Source: Alphaproteobacteria bacterium
Lineage (GTDB): Bacteria; Pseudomonadota; Alphaproteobacteria; Acetobacterales; Acetobacteraceae
DNA: 7,371 nucleotides
Direction of reading: 5' to 3'
NCBI GenBank assembly: GCA_026225015.1
Contig: JAMFRY010000329.1
Location: 1 to 7,371, forward strand
The translations under genes and the position numbers were made by a program. The notes beneath the pieces are model-generated. The model searched no databases. It had not been told where the DNA came from and saw only the letters and a list, made by a program, of their open reading frames with translations. This document shows positions 1-7,023 of this stretch, piece after piece. Position 1 is the first letter of the stretch. Every line of letters begins with the position of its first letter.

Positions 1-16
1 CGCCCAGATACAGACC

Positions 17-484
17 ATGAGCCAGTTCCTGCACGACAATCTCGCCCCGGATAATCTCACCCCGGCCAGTTCAGACGCCCTGCTCACGCGCGGCGTGCTG
101 GCCAGGCGGTTCTGCGCCTTTCTGGTCGATTTTTTTTTCATCGGCGTGCTGAGTTCGGTTCTCGCCGTTACGATATTCATCTTCGGCATCCTCACCCTCG
201 GGCTGGGCTGGCTGCTTTGGCACATTATCCCGCTGGTGCCGTTTTTGTACTACACCTTGCTGGTTGGCGGCGGCGGCGCGACGCCGGGGCAGCTTCTGTT
301 CGGCATTTCGGTGCGGCAGGATGCGAATTTATCGCCGCCGAATTTGGCCCAGGCTTTCGTGTGGACTCTGCTGATGTGGCTGAGCTTTGTGCTGGCCTGC
401 CTGCCCTTCGCGATGGCGCTGGTGGGTCCAAGGCATCGCGCCGCGCATGATCTGCTCTCCGGCCTCGTCGTTGTTCGCAATTAA
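17..484 (+). CDS. RDD family integral membrane protein
   Basis: A 155-residue inner-membrane protein of the RDD family. Its molecular role is not established for this branch; some RDD proteins have been linked to ion transport. A soluble N-terminal tail (about 1-28) leads into the first RDD signature, Arg30-Arg31 through Asp38. Hydrophobic segments lie at about 34-60, 62-83 and 112-136. A Gly/Thr-Pro-Gly-Gln motif at 86-92 precedes an amphipathic loop, and His144-Asp145 near the C-terminus completes the pattern usual for the family. The ATG start at 17 is the first in frame, but only 16 bases of upstream sequence are present, so its control region cannot be judged. It is followed 53 bases later by bpt on the same strand, probably in one transcript. 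A run of nine T lies inside codons 38-41. Family assignment is fairly sure; function is unknown. Confidence 0.85.
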   Translation: MSQFLHDNLAPDNLTPASSDALLTRGVLARRFCAFLVDFFFIGVLSSVLAVTIFIFGILTLGLGWLLWHIIPLVPFLYYTLLVGGGGATPGQLLFGISVRQDANLSPPNLAQAFVWTLLMWLSFVLACLPFAMALVGPRHRAAHDLLSGLVVVRN

Positions 485-537
485 GATTGGCGAAATTAAC
501 ATTGACGGCAGCGCCCCGAGGTCCAAACATACAACCA

Positions 538-1359
538 ATGAGTTATAAGCCCGCCCGCCGCCCCAATTTTTTCTACACCACGGCCCCGTTGCCGTGCCCT
601 TATGTGGCCGGCCGGGTTGAACGCAAGGTGGTTACCGAACTATCCGGCGTTTCGGCCGAAACCCTGCATGACCGGCTCTCCCGCGGCGGTTTCCGGCGCA
701 GCCATAATATTGCCTATGCGCCGGTTTGCCCGAGCTGCAATGGCTGCGTGCCGATTCGCATCCGGGCCAAGGATTTCCAGGCGAACCGCACGCAAAAGCG
801 CGTCGCCAGGATCAATGCCGATTTGACGGCCGAGGAAGTGCCGCCCCGCGCCACCTCCGAGCAATACCAGCTCTTCCAGCGCTACCAGCAGGCAAGGCAT
901 GGCGATGGCGACATGGCGACCATGAGCTTCTACGACTACCGGGCGATGGTGGAAGACACACCGATCGACACCTTCATCATCGAATTCCGCGACAAGCAGG
1001 AACGCCTAGTCGGCGCCTGCCTGACCGACCGGTTGGGCGACGGACTCTCCGCCGTGTACAGTTTTTTTGCGCCTGATTGCGATGAACGCTCGCTCGGCAC
1101 CCAGGCAATCCTGTTCCTGATCGCGCGCGTCATCGAGTTGGGTCTGCCGCATGTTTATCTGGGGTATTGGGTGCAGGAGAGCCGGAAAATGGCGTATAAA
1201 TCCAAATTCCGCCCCTCCGAGGTGCTGCGCCATGGCCAGTGGCGGCCATTGGAGGACATGCTCAGCGGCAAGCTGAGCCAGGGCGCCGTTTTGGAACAAG
1301 CCGGTGGCCCATCGATGGGCTTCGCCGATGGCTCAACCCATCCTACGACCGCGCGCTGA
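538..1359 (+). CDS. bpt: Aspartate/glutamate leucyltransferase (bacterial aminoacyl-tRNA-protein transferase)
   Basis: A 273-residue cytosolic enzyme that transfers an amino acid from aminoacyl-tRNA to the N-terminus of proteins, marking them for ClpS/ClpAP degradation (N-end rule). Bacterial members of this ATE-like family are normally Leu transferases acting on N-terminal Asp/Glu; older annotation calls them arginyltransferases, and sequence alone does not settle the substrate. Visible motifs are CPYVAGRVERK at 20-30, GGFRRSHNIAY at 50-60, a cysteine group Cys64, Cys67 and Cys70, and the C-terminal domain with YSFF at 174-177, YLGYWV at 207-212 and KMAYK at 217-221. Domains run about 15-88 (N-terminal) and 106-236 (GNAT-like C-terminal); the tail after 240 is poorly conserved-looking. 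ATG at 538 matches the usual family start. An in-frame TTG at 487 would add 17 residues with no better ribosome site. Upstream GAGG is distant, so translation may be modest or coupled to the RDD gene. Confidence 0.93.
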   Translation: MSYKPARRPNFFYTTAPLPCPYVAGRVERKVVTELSGVSAETLHDRLSRGGFRRSHNIAYAPVCPSCNGCVPIRIRAKDFQANRTQKRVARINADLTAEEVPPRATSEQYQLFQRYQQARHGDGDMATMSFYDYRAMVEDTPIDTFIIEFRDKQERLVGACLTDRLGDGLSAVYSFFAPDCDERSLGTQAILFLIARVIELGLPHVYLGYWVQESRKMAYKSKFRPSEVLRHGQWRPLEDMLSGKLSQGAVLEQAGGPSMGFADGSTHPTTAR

Positions 1360-1376
1360 CCTACCAACTGTTGCTC

Positions 1377-1973
1377 CTATAGCAAATAGGGGATGAGCGC
1401 GAAGGTGCGGACGCGGTAGGTTTGAAAAGCGGGGCCGAACTGCTCCGTTAGAAACCGCTCCTCGCGGCTGAGCTTGATCCAGAAACCGAACGCCGCGACC
1501 AAGGGAGCGACCAGGCCACGCCACTCGCCCGAGGCGATGCCGGAGCCGAGAAAGGCCAGCACAAGACCGGTATAGATCGGGTGACGGAGCAGCGCGTAGG
1601 GGCCGCGCTCGATCAAAGCGTGATCCTGTTTGATTTCAACCGCGCTGCTCCAGTTGCCGCCCAGGATCGCACGTGCCCAGATCGAAAGTCCCAAGCCGGC
1701 CAATGTAAGCGCCATGCCGAATAGCGCGGCGACCGGGCGCAGATCGTTGCGCAGGAACAATCCGCAAAGCAGGCCAAACGGTTCACGGGACGGGATGAGC
1801 AGAAGAACCGCAAACAGCACCGGTAGGCGGTGCAGCAATGCGTAGCCTGGCGACTCGCGGTGCTCAGTGGGCTTCGCGGAGCGCGCCCAAACAAGCCAAA
1901 GCAAGACCCAAAGGAACCAAACCAGGGCGAATGCCAGGGAGACCAGTTTTGTCGCGTGCATGTCGGCCGCCAT
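1377..1973 (-). CDS. Isoprenylcysteine carboxyl methyltransferase-like membrane protein
   Basis: A 198-residue multi-pass membrane protein of the ICMT/PEMT-like methyltransferase superfamily. Its bacterial substrate is not known; bacteria lack the prenylated CAAX proteins used by the eukaryotic enzyme. Hydrophobic segments lie at about 10-30, 48-72, 80-104 and 136-165. The family's SAM-binding C-terminal signature is clear: GPYALLRHPIY at 124-134, followed by Glu171-Glu172 and a Phe/Tyr-rich end that closes with LIPYLL. ATG at 1973 is chosen because the minus strand carries AGGAAAGG four bases before it; ATG at codon 5 is the alternative. It lies 104 bases downstream of the flavodoxin-fold gene on the same strand, so the two may be cotranscribed. 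It converges on bpt with a 17-base gap and no convincing terminator. Confidence 0.82.
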   Translation of the reverse strand: MAADMHATKLVSLAFALVWFLWVLLWLVWARSAKPTEHRESPGYALLHRLPVLFAVLLLIPSREPFGLLCGLFLRNDLRPVAALFGMALTLAGLGLSIWARAILGGNWSSAVEIKQDHALIERGPYALLRHPIYTGLVLAFLGSGIASGEWRGLVAPLVAAFGFWIKLSREERFLTEQFGPAFQTYRVRTFALIPYLL

Positions 1974-2020
1974 AATACCTTTCCTGGCCCCACGCTACAG
2001 CAATGGGACCCGGTTCTAAA

Positions 2021-2043
2021 GCCGCCTTCGCCATGCCGCGCAG
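2021..2043 (-). other. Short echo of the acnA 3' end (LRGMAKAA coding segment)
   Basis: This 23-base stretch in the gap between two minus-strand genes matches the extreme 3' end of acnA (3024-3046) at 20 of 23 positions, same orientation. The three mismatches are three bases apart and fall on the wobble positions of the acnA reading frame, so both copies read LRGMAKA(A). The remaining gap sequence does not resemble aconitase and no stop follows at the matching place. It could be a degraded duplicate of an aconitase end, or chance in GC-rich DNA; a 14-base exact core match in a 7-kb window is not extremely rare. Confidence 0.3.
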
Positions 2044-2077
2044 CTTGCAAGGCAGTCGGGGCATGATTCGGGTCTGG

Positions 2078-2731
2078 TCACGACGGCCGTTCGCTGGCGG
2101 AATCGGCAAAATTAATGCGCCCTTGTGTCGCCGTTTGTTTATCGCCGCGCCGCAAGGAAACAGAACTGGCTGCCATGCGGGCGATGCGCTTTTTCCAGTC
2201 CGGCATTTGTTTGGCGGCGGCGCCACGGCGGGTGGGGCCCAAGCGTAGAATTCGCACCGGTTTGAACCCGCAAAAACCGAAAATCTGCTTGCGCCAGCGT
2301 TTGGAAATCGGATCACCATAAATCAGGCTCAGATACCATGGCGGCGTGTCCATCGTGACAATCATGTCGGCTGACCGGCCTGCAAGCAGCCTGTCCCAGA
2401 ACGGATCAGTTTTGTGATATTGGAAAGCAAAGCCGGGTAGCAAGGTTCTGTCGAGCAGGCCCTTCACGAGCGTCGGCTCGCTGCCCCACCACATGGGAAA
2501 GCCGATGACGAGGTGGTCGCAGGCATCGATGGAAGCGGCAACGCGCTGCAGGTCCGGCTCCCATGCCTGTTCAGCGCCGTAGCCGTGGCGCAGGTTTGGA
2601 TCGAAGACGAGATCACGTAGGGCGATGCGCTCGATATGCGCGGCGGCGTTCAGGCTGGCCGCGTACTGATCCAGCAGGAAACTGGTCAGACGGCCTTGAT
2701 CAGGGTGTCCGTCGATGACCAGAACGTGCAA
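2078..2731 (-). CDS. NAD(P)H:quinone oxidoreductase-like flavodoxin-fold protein
   Basis: A 217-residue soluble protein of the flavodoxin_2 family (NQO1/MdaB/KefF type), expected to bind FMN or FAD and pass two electrons from NAD(P)H to quinones or similar acceptors, often protecting against redox-cycling compounds. The sequence begins with a beta strand and GHPD at 8-11, where the flavin phosphate usually sits. It continues with the flavin-contacting stretch around FPMWWG (78-83), LVKGLLDR (88-95) and a Gly-Phe-Ala-Phe segment at 100-103. The C-terminus has the helix around 178-189 seen in relatives, then a non-descript tail. I place the start at TTG 2731: the beta strand starts immediately after it and AAGGGG lies six bases upstream. 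The open frame reaches 2884, but that extension runs through REP-like palindromes and looks noncoding. Exact substrate cannot be told. Confidence 0.85.
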   Translation of the reverse strand: MHVLVIDGHPDQGRLTSFLLDQYAASLNAAAHIERIALRDLVFDPNLRHGYGAEQAWEPDLQRVAASIDACDHLVIGFPMWWGSEPTLVKGLLDRTLLPGFAFQYHKTDPFWDRLLAGRSADMIVTMDTPPWYLSLIYGDPISKRWRKQIFGFCGFKPVRILRLGPTRRGAAAKQMPDWKKRIARMAASSVSLRRGDKQTATQGRINFADSASERPS

Positions 2732-2766
2732 AATTATCCCCTTGCTGTCGCGACCACGGCAGTACG

Positions 2767-2825
2767 TAGGGCGGGCAGCGCCCGCCGTTTGGCTTTTGAA
2801 ACGATAACGGGCGCAGCTCGCCCTA
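2767..2825. repeat. REP-like inverted pair, family 1 (TAGGGCG ends)
   Basis: Two imperfect copies face each other. The left arm begins TAGGGCGGGCAGCGCCCG, and the reverse complement of the right arm begins TAGGGCGAGCTGCGCCCG. The arms match apart from two substitutions and a two-base indel, with about 16 bases between them. Each arm can also fold on itself (GGGCG with CGCCC). This looks like repetitive extragenic palindromes with a conserved GTAGGG-type head. It sits 36 bases upstream of the flavodoxin-fold gene start and could act as an mRNA end or stabilising structure for acnA. Confidence 0.6.
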
Positions 2826-2840
2826 AAGTGTGACAACCCC

Positions 2841-2889
2841 GTGATGCCCCGCGAAGGCGCTTGTGCACGCCGCGGGACATCCACGACTT
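2841..2889 (+). repeat. REP-like palindrome, family 2, left copy
   Basis: The copy runs from GTGATGCC to CATCCACGACTT. It can fold into an extended hairpin: GATG with CATC, CCCGC with GCGGG and GGCG with CGCC around an eight-base loop. Its ends match the inverted copy at 2942-2975, but its centre carries about ten extra bases. The GTCATGCC...GGCATCCACGACTT form is typical of dispersed intergenic palindromes in alphaproteobacteria. Confidence 0.6.
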
Positions 2890-2941
2890 ATCTGCGATCA
2901 ACCTATGAACGCGTGACTGATTGATCAAGGCGCCACAATGA

Positions 2942-2975
2942 AAGTCGTGGATGCCCAGCCTTCGCCGGGCATGAC
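2942..2975 (-). repeat. REP-like palindrome, family 2, right copy (inverted)
   Basis: Read on the minus strand this is GTCATGCCCGGCGAAGGC followed by TGGGCATCCACGACTT, the compact form of the element at 2841-2889 and in opposite orientation. ATGCCC pairs with GGGCAT to form its own stem. The pair, separated by 52 bases holding a perfect TTGATCAA, forms a BIME-like unit between acnA and the flavodoxin-fold gene. With the 2767-2825 pair it occupies most of the 288-base gap; I see no gene in that gap. Confidence 0.6.
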
Positions 2976-3019
2976 GCGTGGGTTGGCCGGTGGTCGATGG
3001 TCAAAGCCGGATGGCCAAT

Positions 3020-5707
3020 TCAGGCGGCTTTGGCCATGCCGCGCAGTACGTACTGCAGGATACCGCCATGGTGGTAGTAATTCACCTCATCGGCGGTATC
3101 GACGCGGCAGAGCAGGTCCACCGAATCCGTTGTGCCATTGGCGCGCTTGATGACCAGCTTCAAATCCATCCGCGGCGAGAGGTTGGTGACGCCGACAATG
3201 TCGATCAGCTCATCGCCCTTCAGGCCGAGAGTCTTGCGATCGACCCCTTCCTTGAAGGTGAGCGGCAGCACGCCCATGCCGACCAGGTTGGAGCGGTGGA
3301 TACGCTCGAAGGTCTCGGTAATCACCGCCTTCACGCCCAGCAGCAGGGTGCCTTTGGCCGCCCAGTCGCGCGAGGAGCCGGTGCCGTATTCCTTGCCGCC
3401 GAACACTACCAGGGGAATGCTGTCTTTCTTGTACCGTTCCGCGGCATCGTAGATCGAAAGTTCGTCGCCGGATGGGTAATGGCGCGTCATGCCGCCTTCC
3501 ACCCCATTCAGCATTTCGTTCTTGATGCGGATATTGGCGAAGGTGCCGCGCACCATCACGGCATCATTGCCGCGCCGGGCGCCGTAGGAGTTGAAGTCCT
3601 TCTGCAACACCTGATGCTGGCTCAAATACTCACCGGCCGGGCCGGATTTTTTGATATTGCCGGCCGGGGAAATATGGTCGGTGGTGATGGAATCGCCCAG
3701 AATGGCCAGGATGCGGGCGCCGGTAATATCGGTCACCGGCTTCGGCTCCGGGGTGATGCCCTCGAAGTAAGGCGGGTTCTTCACATAGGTGGAGCCCGAC
3801 GGCCAGGCATAGGTGTCGATCCCGCCGGTGACCTCGATCGCCTGCCACTGCTTGGGACCCTTGAACACGTCGCCATAGCGATCCAGGAACATCTCGCGCG
3901 TTACCACGGAATGCACGATATCGTTGATTTCCTTATTTGAAGGCCAGACATCCTTCAAAAACACGTCCTTGCCGTCAGTGCCTTTACCGAGCGGCACACT
4001 GGTGATGTCCTCGCGGATATTGCCGAGCAGCGAATAGGCGACCACCAAAGGCGGGCTGGCGAGGTAGTTGGCCCGCACATTCGGGTGCACGCGGCCCTCG
4101 AAATTGCGGTTGCCGGAGAGCACCGACACCGCCACCAGCTTGTTGCCCTCGATCGCATCCACGATCGCATCCTCCAGCGGGCCGGAATTGCCGATGCAGG
4201 TGGTGCAGCCATAGCCGACCGTTTGGAAGCCCAAGGCGTCCAGATCCGCTGAGAGGTTGGATTTATCGAGATATTCGGTCACCACCTGCGAACCTGGGGC
4301 GAGCGAGGTTTTCACCCAGGGCTTTGGCGTCAACCCCAGCGCGCGGGCCTTGCGCGCCACCAATCCGGCGGCGACCAGCACGTACGGGTTGGAGGTGTTC
4401 GTACAAGAAGTGATCGCCGCGATCACCACGTCGCCATGGGTGATGGCGTAATTCTTGCCGGCAACCGCGGCCTGGGTTCCCACCGCATCGGCCGGAACGC
4501 CCAGGCCCTTGGTGAGTTCGGCGTTGAAGGCGGTGGCGGCGTCTTTCAGCAGCACCCGGTCCTGCGGGCGCTTCGGACCGGCCAATGAGGGCTGAATCGT
4601 GCCAAGGTCGAGCTCGAGCGTGTCGGTAAAGATCGGATCGACATCGGTTTGCCACAGGCCCTGCGCCTTGGAATAGGCTTCCACTAGTCTGATGCGGTGC
4701 TCGTCACGGCCGGAAAGTTTCAGGTAATCGAGCGTTACCTGATCGACCGGGAAGAAGCCGCAGGTGGCGCCATATTCCGGCGCCATATTGGCGATGGTGG
4801 CGCGGTCCGCCAGCGCCATCTCCGCCAGACCGCTGCCATAGAATTCAACGAATTTGCCGACGACGCTCTTCTTGCGCAGCATCTGCGTCACAGTGAGCAC
4901 CAGATCGGTGGCGGTGGCGCCCTCGGGCAGCCGGCCGGTGAGCTTGAAGCCGATCACGTCCGGGATGAGCATGGCGATCGGCTGGCCAAGCATGGCCGCC
5001 TCCGCCTCGATCCCGCCGACGCCCCAGCCCAGCACGCCCAGGCCGTTGACCATGGTGGTGTGGCTATCGGTACCGTAGAGCGTATCCGGGTACACATAGG
5101 TTTCGCCGCCATTCTCGGAGGTCCAGGCGACCTGTGCGAGATATTCCAGGTTCACCTGATGGCAGATGCCGGTATCGGGCGGCACGACGCGGAAATTATC
5201 GAAAGCTTCCTGGCCCCAGCGCAGGAATTTATAGCGCTCGCCATTGCGGTCGAATTCCATGTCGATGTTCTTCTGCAGGGAATCGGCGCTGCCGGAATAA
5301 TCCACCATCACCGAATGGTCGATCACCAGATCCACCGGCACTAGCGGGTTCACCTTCTCGGGCTTGCCGCCTAAGCGCAAAATACCGTCGCGCATGGCGG
5401 CCAGATCGACCACGCCGGGCACGCCGGTGAAATCCTGCATCAGGATGCGGGCGGGCTTGAACGGCACTTCCTTGGTGGAGGAGGCTTTTTCCAGCCAGCC
5501 GATCACGGATTTTGCGTCTTCCACCGTATAGCTGGCGCCGTTTTCAAATCTCAGGGTGTTTTCCAGCAGGATTTTAAGCGTTCTCGGCAGTTTGGAGATA
5601 TCGCCCAGCGCATCGGCCGCCTCGGGGAGGGAGAAATACTTGTAGGATTTGCCATCCACTTCCAAGGTTTTCAGAGTTTTAAGGGTGTCATGGCCGATGG
5701 CTGTCAT
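3020..5707 (-). CDS. acnA: Aconitate hydratase A (aconitase)
   Basis: A complete 895-residue cytosolic aconitase that isomerises citrate to isocitrate through cis-aconitate in the TCA cycle, using a [4Fe-4S] cluster. Cluster cysteines are visible as Cys435 (in AITSCTNTSNP), Cys501 and Cys504 (in GYGCTTCIGNSG). Other landmarks are DSHTTMVNGLGVLGWGVGGIE from about 214, SGNRNFEGRVHP at 531-542, DHISPAGNI at 677-685, YGARRGN at 708-714 in the swivel domain, and YGTGSSRDWAAKG at 774-786. Length is normal for the AcnA/IRP type. ATG at 5707 begins the usual MTAIGHD-like N-terminus, with AGAAGGA about ten bases upstream. The frame stays open to 6043, but that part is antisense to ccmA. It is transcribed divergently from ccmA, as known in other alphaproteobacteria. 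No T-tailed terminator follows; only REP-like palindromes do. Confidence 0.98.
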   Translation of the reverse strand: MTAIGHDTLKTLKTLEVDGKSYKYFSLPEAADALGDISKLPRTLKILLENTLRFENGASYTVEDAKSVIGWLEKASSTKEVPFKPARILMQDFTGVPGVVDLAAMRDGILRLGGKPEKVNPLVPVDLVIDHSVMVDYSGSADSLQKNIDMEFDRNGERYKFLRWGQEAFDNFRVVPPDTGICHQVNLEYLAQVAWTSENGGETYVYPDTLYGTDSHTTMVNGLGVLGWGVGGIEAEAAMLGQPIAMLIPDVIGFKLTGRLPEGATATDLVLTVTQMLRKKSVVGKFVEFYGSGLAEMALADRATIANMAPEYGATCGFFPVDQVTLDYLKLSGRDEHRIRLVEAYSKAQGLWQTDVDPIFTDTLELDLGTIQPSLAGPKRPQDRVLLKDAATAFNAELTKGLGVPADAVGTQAAVAGKNYAITHGDVVIAAITSCTNTSNPYVLVAAGLVARKARALGLTPKPWVKTSLAPGSQVVTEYLDKSNLSADLDALGFQTVGYGCTTCIGNSGPLEDAIVDAIEGNKLVAVSVLSGNRNFEGRVHPNVRANYLASPPLVVAYSLLGNIREDITSVPLGKGTDGKDVFLKDVWPSNKEINDIVHSVVTREMFLDRYGDVFKGPKQWQAIEVTGGIDTYAWPSGSTYVKNPPYFEGITPEPKPVTDITGARILAILGDSITTDHISPAGNIKKSGPAGEYLSQHQVLQKDFNSYGARRGNDAVMVRGTFANIRIKNEMLNGVEGGMTRHYPSGDELSIYDAAERYKKDSIPLVVFGGKEYGTGSSRDWAAKGTLLLGVKAVITETFERIHRSNLVGMGVLPLTFKEGVDRKTLGLKGDELIDIVGVTNLSPRMDLKLVIKRANGTTDSVDLLCRVDTADEVNYYHHGGILQYVLRGMAKAA

Positions 5708-5810
5708 GGGAGCAAAATCCTTCTGTTCCGACGCTTGCGATTTATCACGGCTTAAACCATAGCCAGCCAGGTCCGTCCATTGATGAACCATCCAAGAATT
5801 GGGGTTTTTT
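5708..5810. promoter_or_regulatory. Divergent acnA / ccmA control region
   Basis: This 103-base gap must hold the 5' signals of both acnA (leftward) and ccmA (rightward). For ccmA, TTGCGA (5735-5740) followed after 17 bases by CATAGC is a weak candidate promoter. For acnA, the AT-rich GATAAAT on the minus strand is the best -10 candidate, with no good -35. GGGG followed by six T precedes the GTG of ccmA, and AGAAGGA precedes acnA. I see no clear operator for an iron or oxygen regulator. Confidence 0.4.
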
Positions 5811-6380
5811 GTGCACCTGCTCACGGCCGCCAACCTTGCTATCTTCCGCGGCGAGCGGCTGGTGTTCCGGGATATTTCTTTTTCTCTCCGCTCCGGCGAG
5901 TTTTTGGTGCTGCGCGGTGCGAATGGCGCGGGCAAGTCTTCGCTGCTGCGGGGGATCGCCGGACTCACAAAGCTAGCGGCCGGCACGCTTAACTGGGACG
6001 GCGAGAACGCGCTTGAAGACCTCCCCACCCATGCCAAACGCATCGCCTGGCTGGGTCATCTGGATGCAGTAAAACCGGCGCTAACCGTTAAGGAGAACGT
6101 GCCGGCATTGGCGGCGCTGCGCTCCGTAGGCTTGCAGGCTTATGCCGAGCTGCCGGCCCGCTTGCTCTCCGCCGGACAAAAGCGGCGCTTGAGCCTGGCC
6201 CGCGTTATTGCCGCAAAAGCCCCGTTATGGCTGCTGGACGAACCCACCACCGCGCTGGACGGCGCTTCGATCGGCCGGTTCATGGAATGTTGCGAGGCGC
6301 ACCGCGCCCAAGGCGGCATGATTATCGCCAGCACGCATACGCCATTGGAATTTTCCACCGCGAAAACGCTCACCCTGTGA
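5811..6380 (+). CDS. ccmA: Cytochrome c biogenesis ABC transporter ATP-binding protein CcmA
   Basis: The 189-residue ATPase of the CcmABCD complex of System I cytochrome c maturation, which uses ATP to release holo-CcmE carrying haem at the periplasmic face. ABC motifs are in order: Walker A GANGAGKSS at 36-44, the CcmA-type Q-loop region GHLDAVKPALTVKEN at 82-96 (with ENV where ENL is usual), signature LSAGQKRRLSLAR at 119-131, Walker B LWLLDEP at 139-145 with Asp150 after the D-loop, and switch His176. It is a little shorter than many CcmA proteins, mainly at the C-terminus. I choose GTG at 5811 because GGGG lies six bases upstream and the protein then begins like its relatives. TTG at 5799 would add four residues without a spaced ribosome site. 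Its stop overlaps the ccmB start. Confidence 0.93.
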   Translation: MHLLTAANLAIFRGERLVFRDISFSLRSGEFLVLRGANGAGKSSLLRGIAGLTKLAAGTLNWDGENALEDLPTHAKRIAWLGHLDAVKPALTVKENVPALAALRSVGLQAYAELPARLLSAGQKRRLSLARVIAAKAPLWLLDEPTTALDGASIGRFMECCEAHRAQGGMIIASTHTPLEFSTAKTLTL

Positions 6381-7021
6381 TCCGGCTTATCGCCCGCGAG
6401 CTGAGACTATTTCTCCGCCATGCCACCGACACCGCTGCTGCACTGCTGTTTTTCGTCATTGCCGCCAGCCTGTTCGCGTTCGCGCTGGGACCCGACCCCC
6501 GAACGCTTGCCGACATTGCGCCTGCCATCATCTGGGTCTGCGCTTTGTTGGCGGCGTTATTGCCGTTGGAACGGCTGTTCGGGGCGGATTTCGAGGATGG
6601 CTCGTTAGATATTTTGCTCTTGTCCGGCCTGCCCGCCTATGGCGTCGCCTTGGCGAAATCCGCCGCGCATTGGCTCACCACGGGGCTGCCACTGCTGATC
6701 ATTGCAGGGCCGCTTGCCATGATGCTGCGGTTGCCATTGGCCGGAATCCCGCTGCTGCTGCTCAGCCTGCTGCCTGGCACGTTGCTGCTCTCGCTCCTCG
6801 GCAGCATGGCCGCTGCGATCACGCTGGGCGCTCGCCGTTCGGCGGTGCTGATGCCGTTGATTACCTTGCCACTGATGATCCCGACCGTGATTTTCGGCAC
6901 CGCCGCCTGCACCTCGCAACACCCGATGGCGCCGCTGCTGATGCTGGCCGCCATGCTGGCTGGAGCCTTGCCACTGGCGCCGCTGGCTACGGGTCTCGGC
7001 TTAAGGTCGGCGGTAGAGTGA
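6377..7021 (+). CDS. ccmB: Haem exporter/cytochrome c maturation membrane protein CcmB
   Basis: The 214-residue integral membrane subunit that pairs with CcmA in the Ccm ABC complex. About six hydrophobic segments are visible, near 19-37, 47-65, 96-116, 122-147, 156-176 and 185-207. The family motif follows the second segment: LERLFGADFEDGSLDILLLSGLP at about 64-86. The GTG start at 6377 overlaps the ccmA stop in a GTGA arrangement, implying translational coupling and a fixed ratio with CcmA. The length fits the family (about 215-225). The stop lies two bases from the 3' end of the convergent tRNA-Pro gene, so no room remains for a terminator. CcmC, CcmD and CcmE are not in the window, which is unusual compared with ccmABCD operons but common where the ccm genes are dispersed. 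Confidence 0.93.
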   Translation: MIRLIARELRLFLRHATDTAAALLFFVIAASLFAFALGPDPRTLADIAPAIIWVCALLAALLPLERLFGADFEDGSLDILLLSGLPAYGVALAKSAAHWLTTGLPLLIIAGPLAMMLRLPLAGIPLLLLSLLPGTLLLSLLGSMAAAITLGARRSAVLMPLITLPLMIPTVIFGTAACTSQHPMAPLLMLAAMLAGALPLAPLATGLGLRSAVE

Positions 7022-7023
7022 TT

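Noticed and set aside
1371..1385. Hairpin TTGCT-CCTAT-AGCAA between bpt and the ICMT-like gene as a bidirectional terminator
   Set aside because: Only five base pairs, AT-rich stem, no T-run on either strand.
2732..2884. Upstream extension of the flavodoxin-fold gene to ATG 2884
   Set aside because: The extension would translate REP-like palindromes; TTG at 2731 has a well-spaced AAGGGG and begins exactly at the first beta strand.
2842..2975. CRISPR array or insertion sequence in the acnA downstream gap
   Set aside because: The repeats are one inverted pair, not regularly spaced direct repeats, and there is no transposase frame between them.
3043..3056. Perfect 14-bp palindrome GCAGTACGTACTGC near the acnA 3' end
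   Set aside because: It lies in codons for the conserved QYVL region, and about one such palindrome per two windows of this size is expected by chance.
2978..3940. Long plus-strand open frame (320 codons) inside acnA
   Set aside because: It is a mirror of the strongly coding minus strand in GC-rich DNA, with no recognisable protein features.
4697..5344. Plus-strand open frame (215 codons) inside acnA
   Set aside because: Antisense shadow of acnA; composition follows the acnA codons and no motif is seen.
5708..6043. N-terminal extension of acnA by 112 codons on the minus strand
   Set aside because: It lies antisense to ccmA, has no aconitase-like sequence, and the ATG at 5707 has a ribosome site and the usual family N-terminus.
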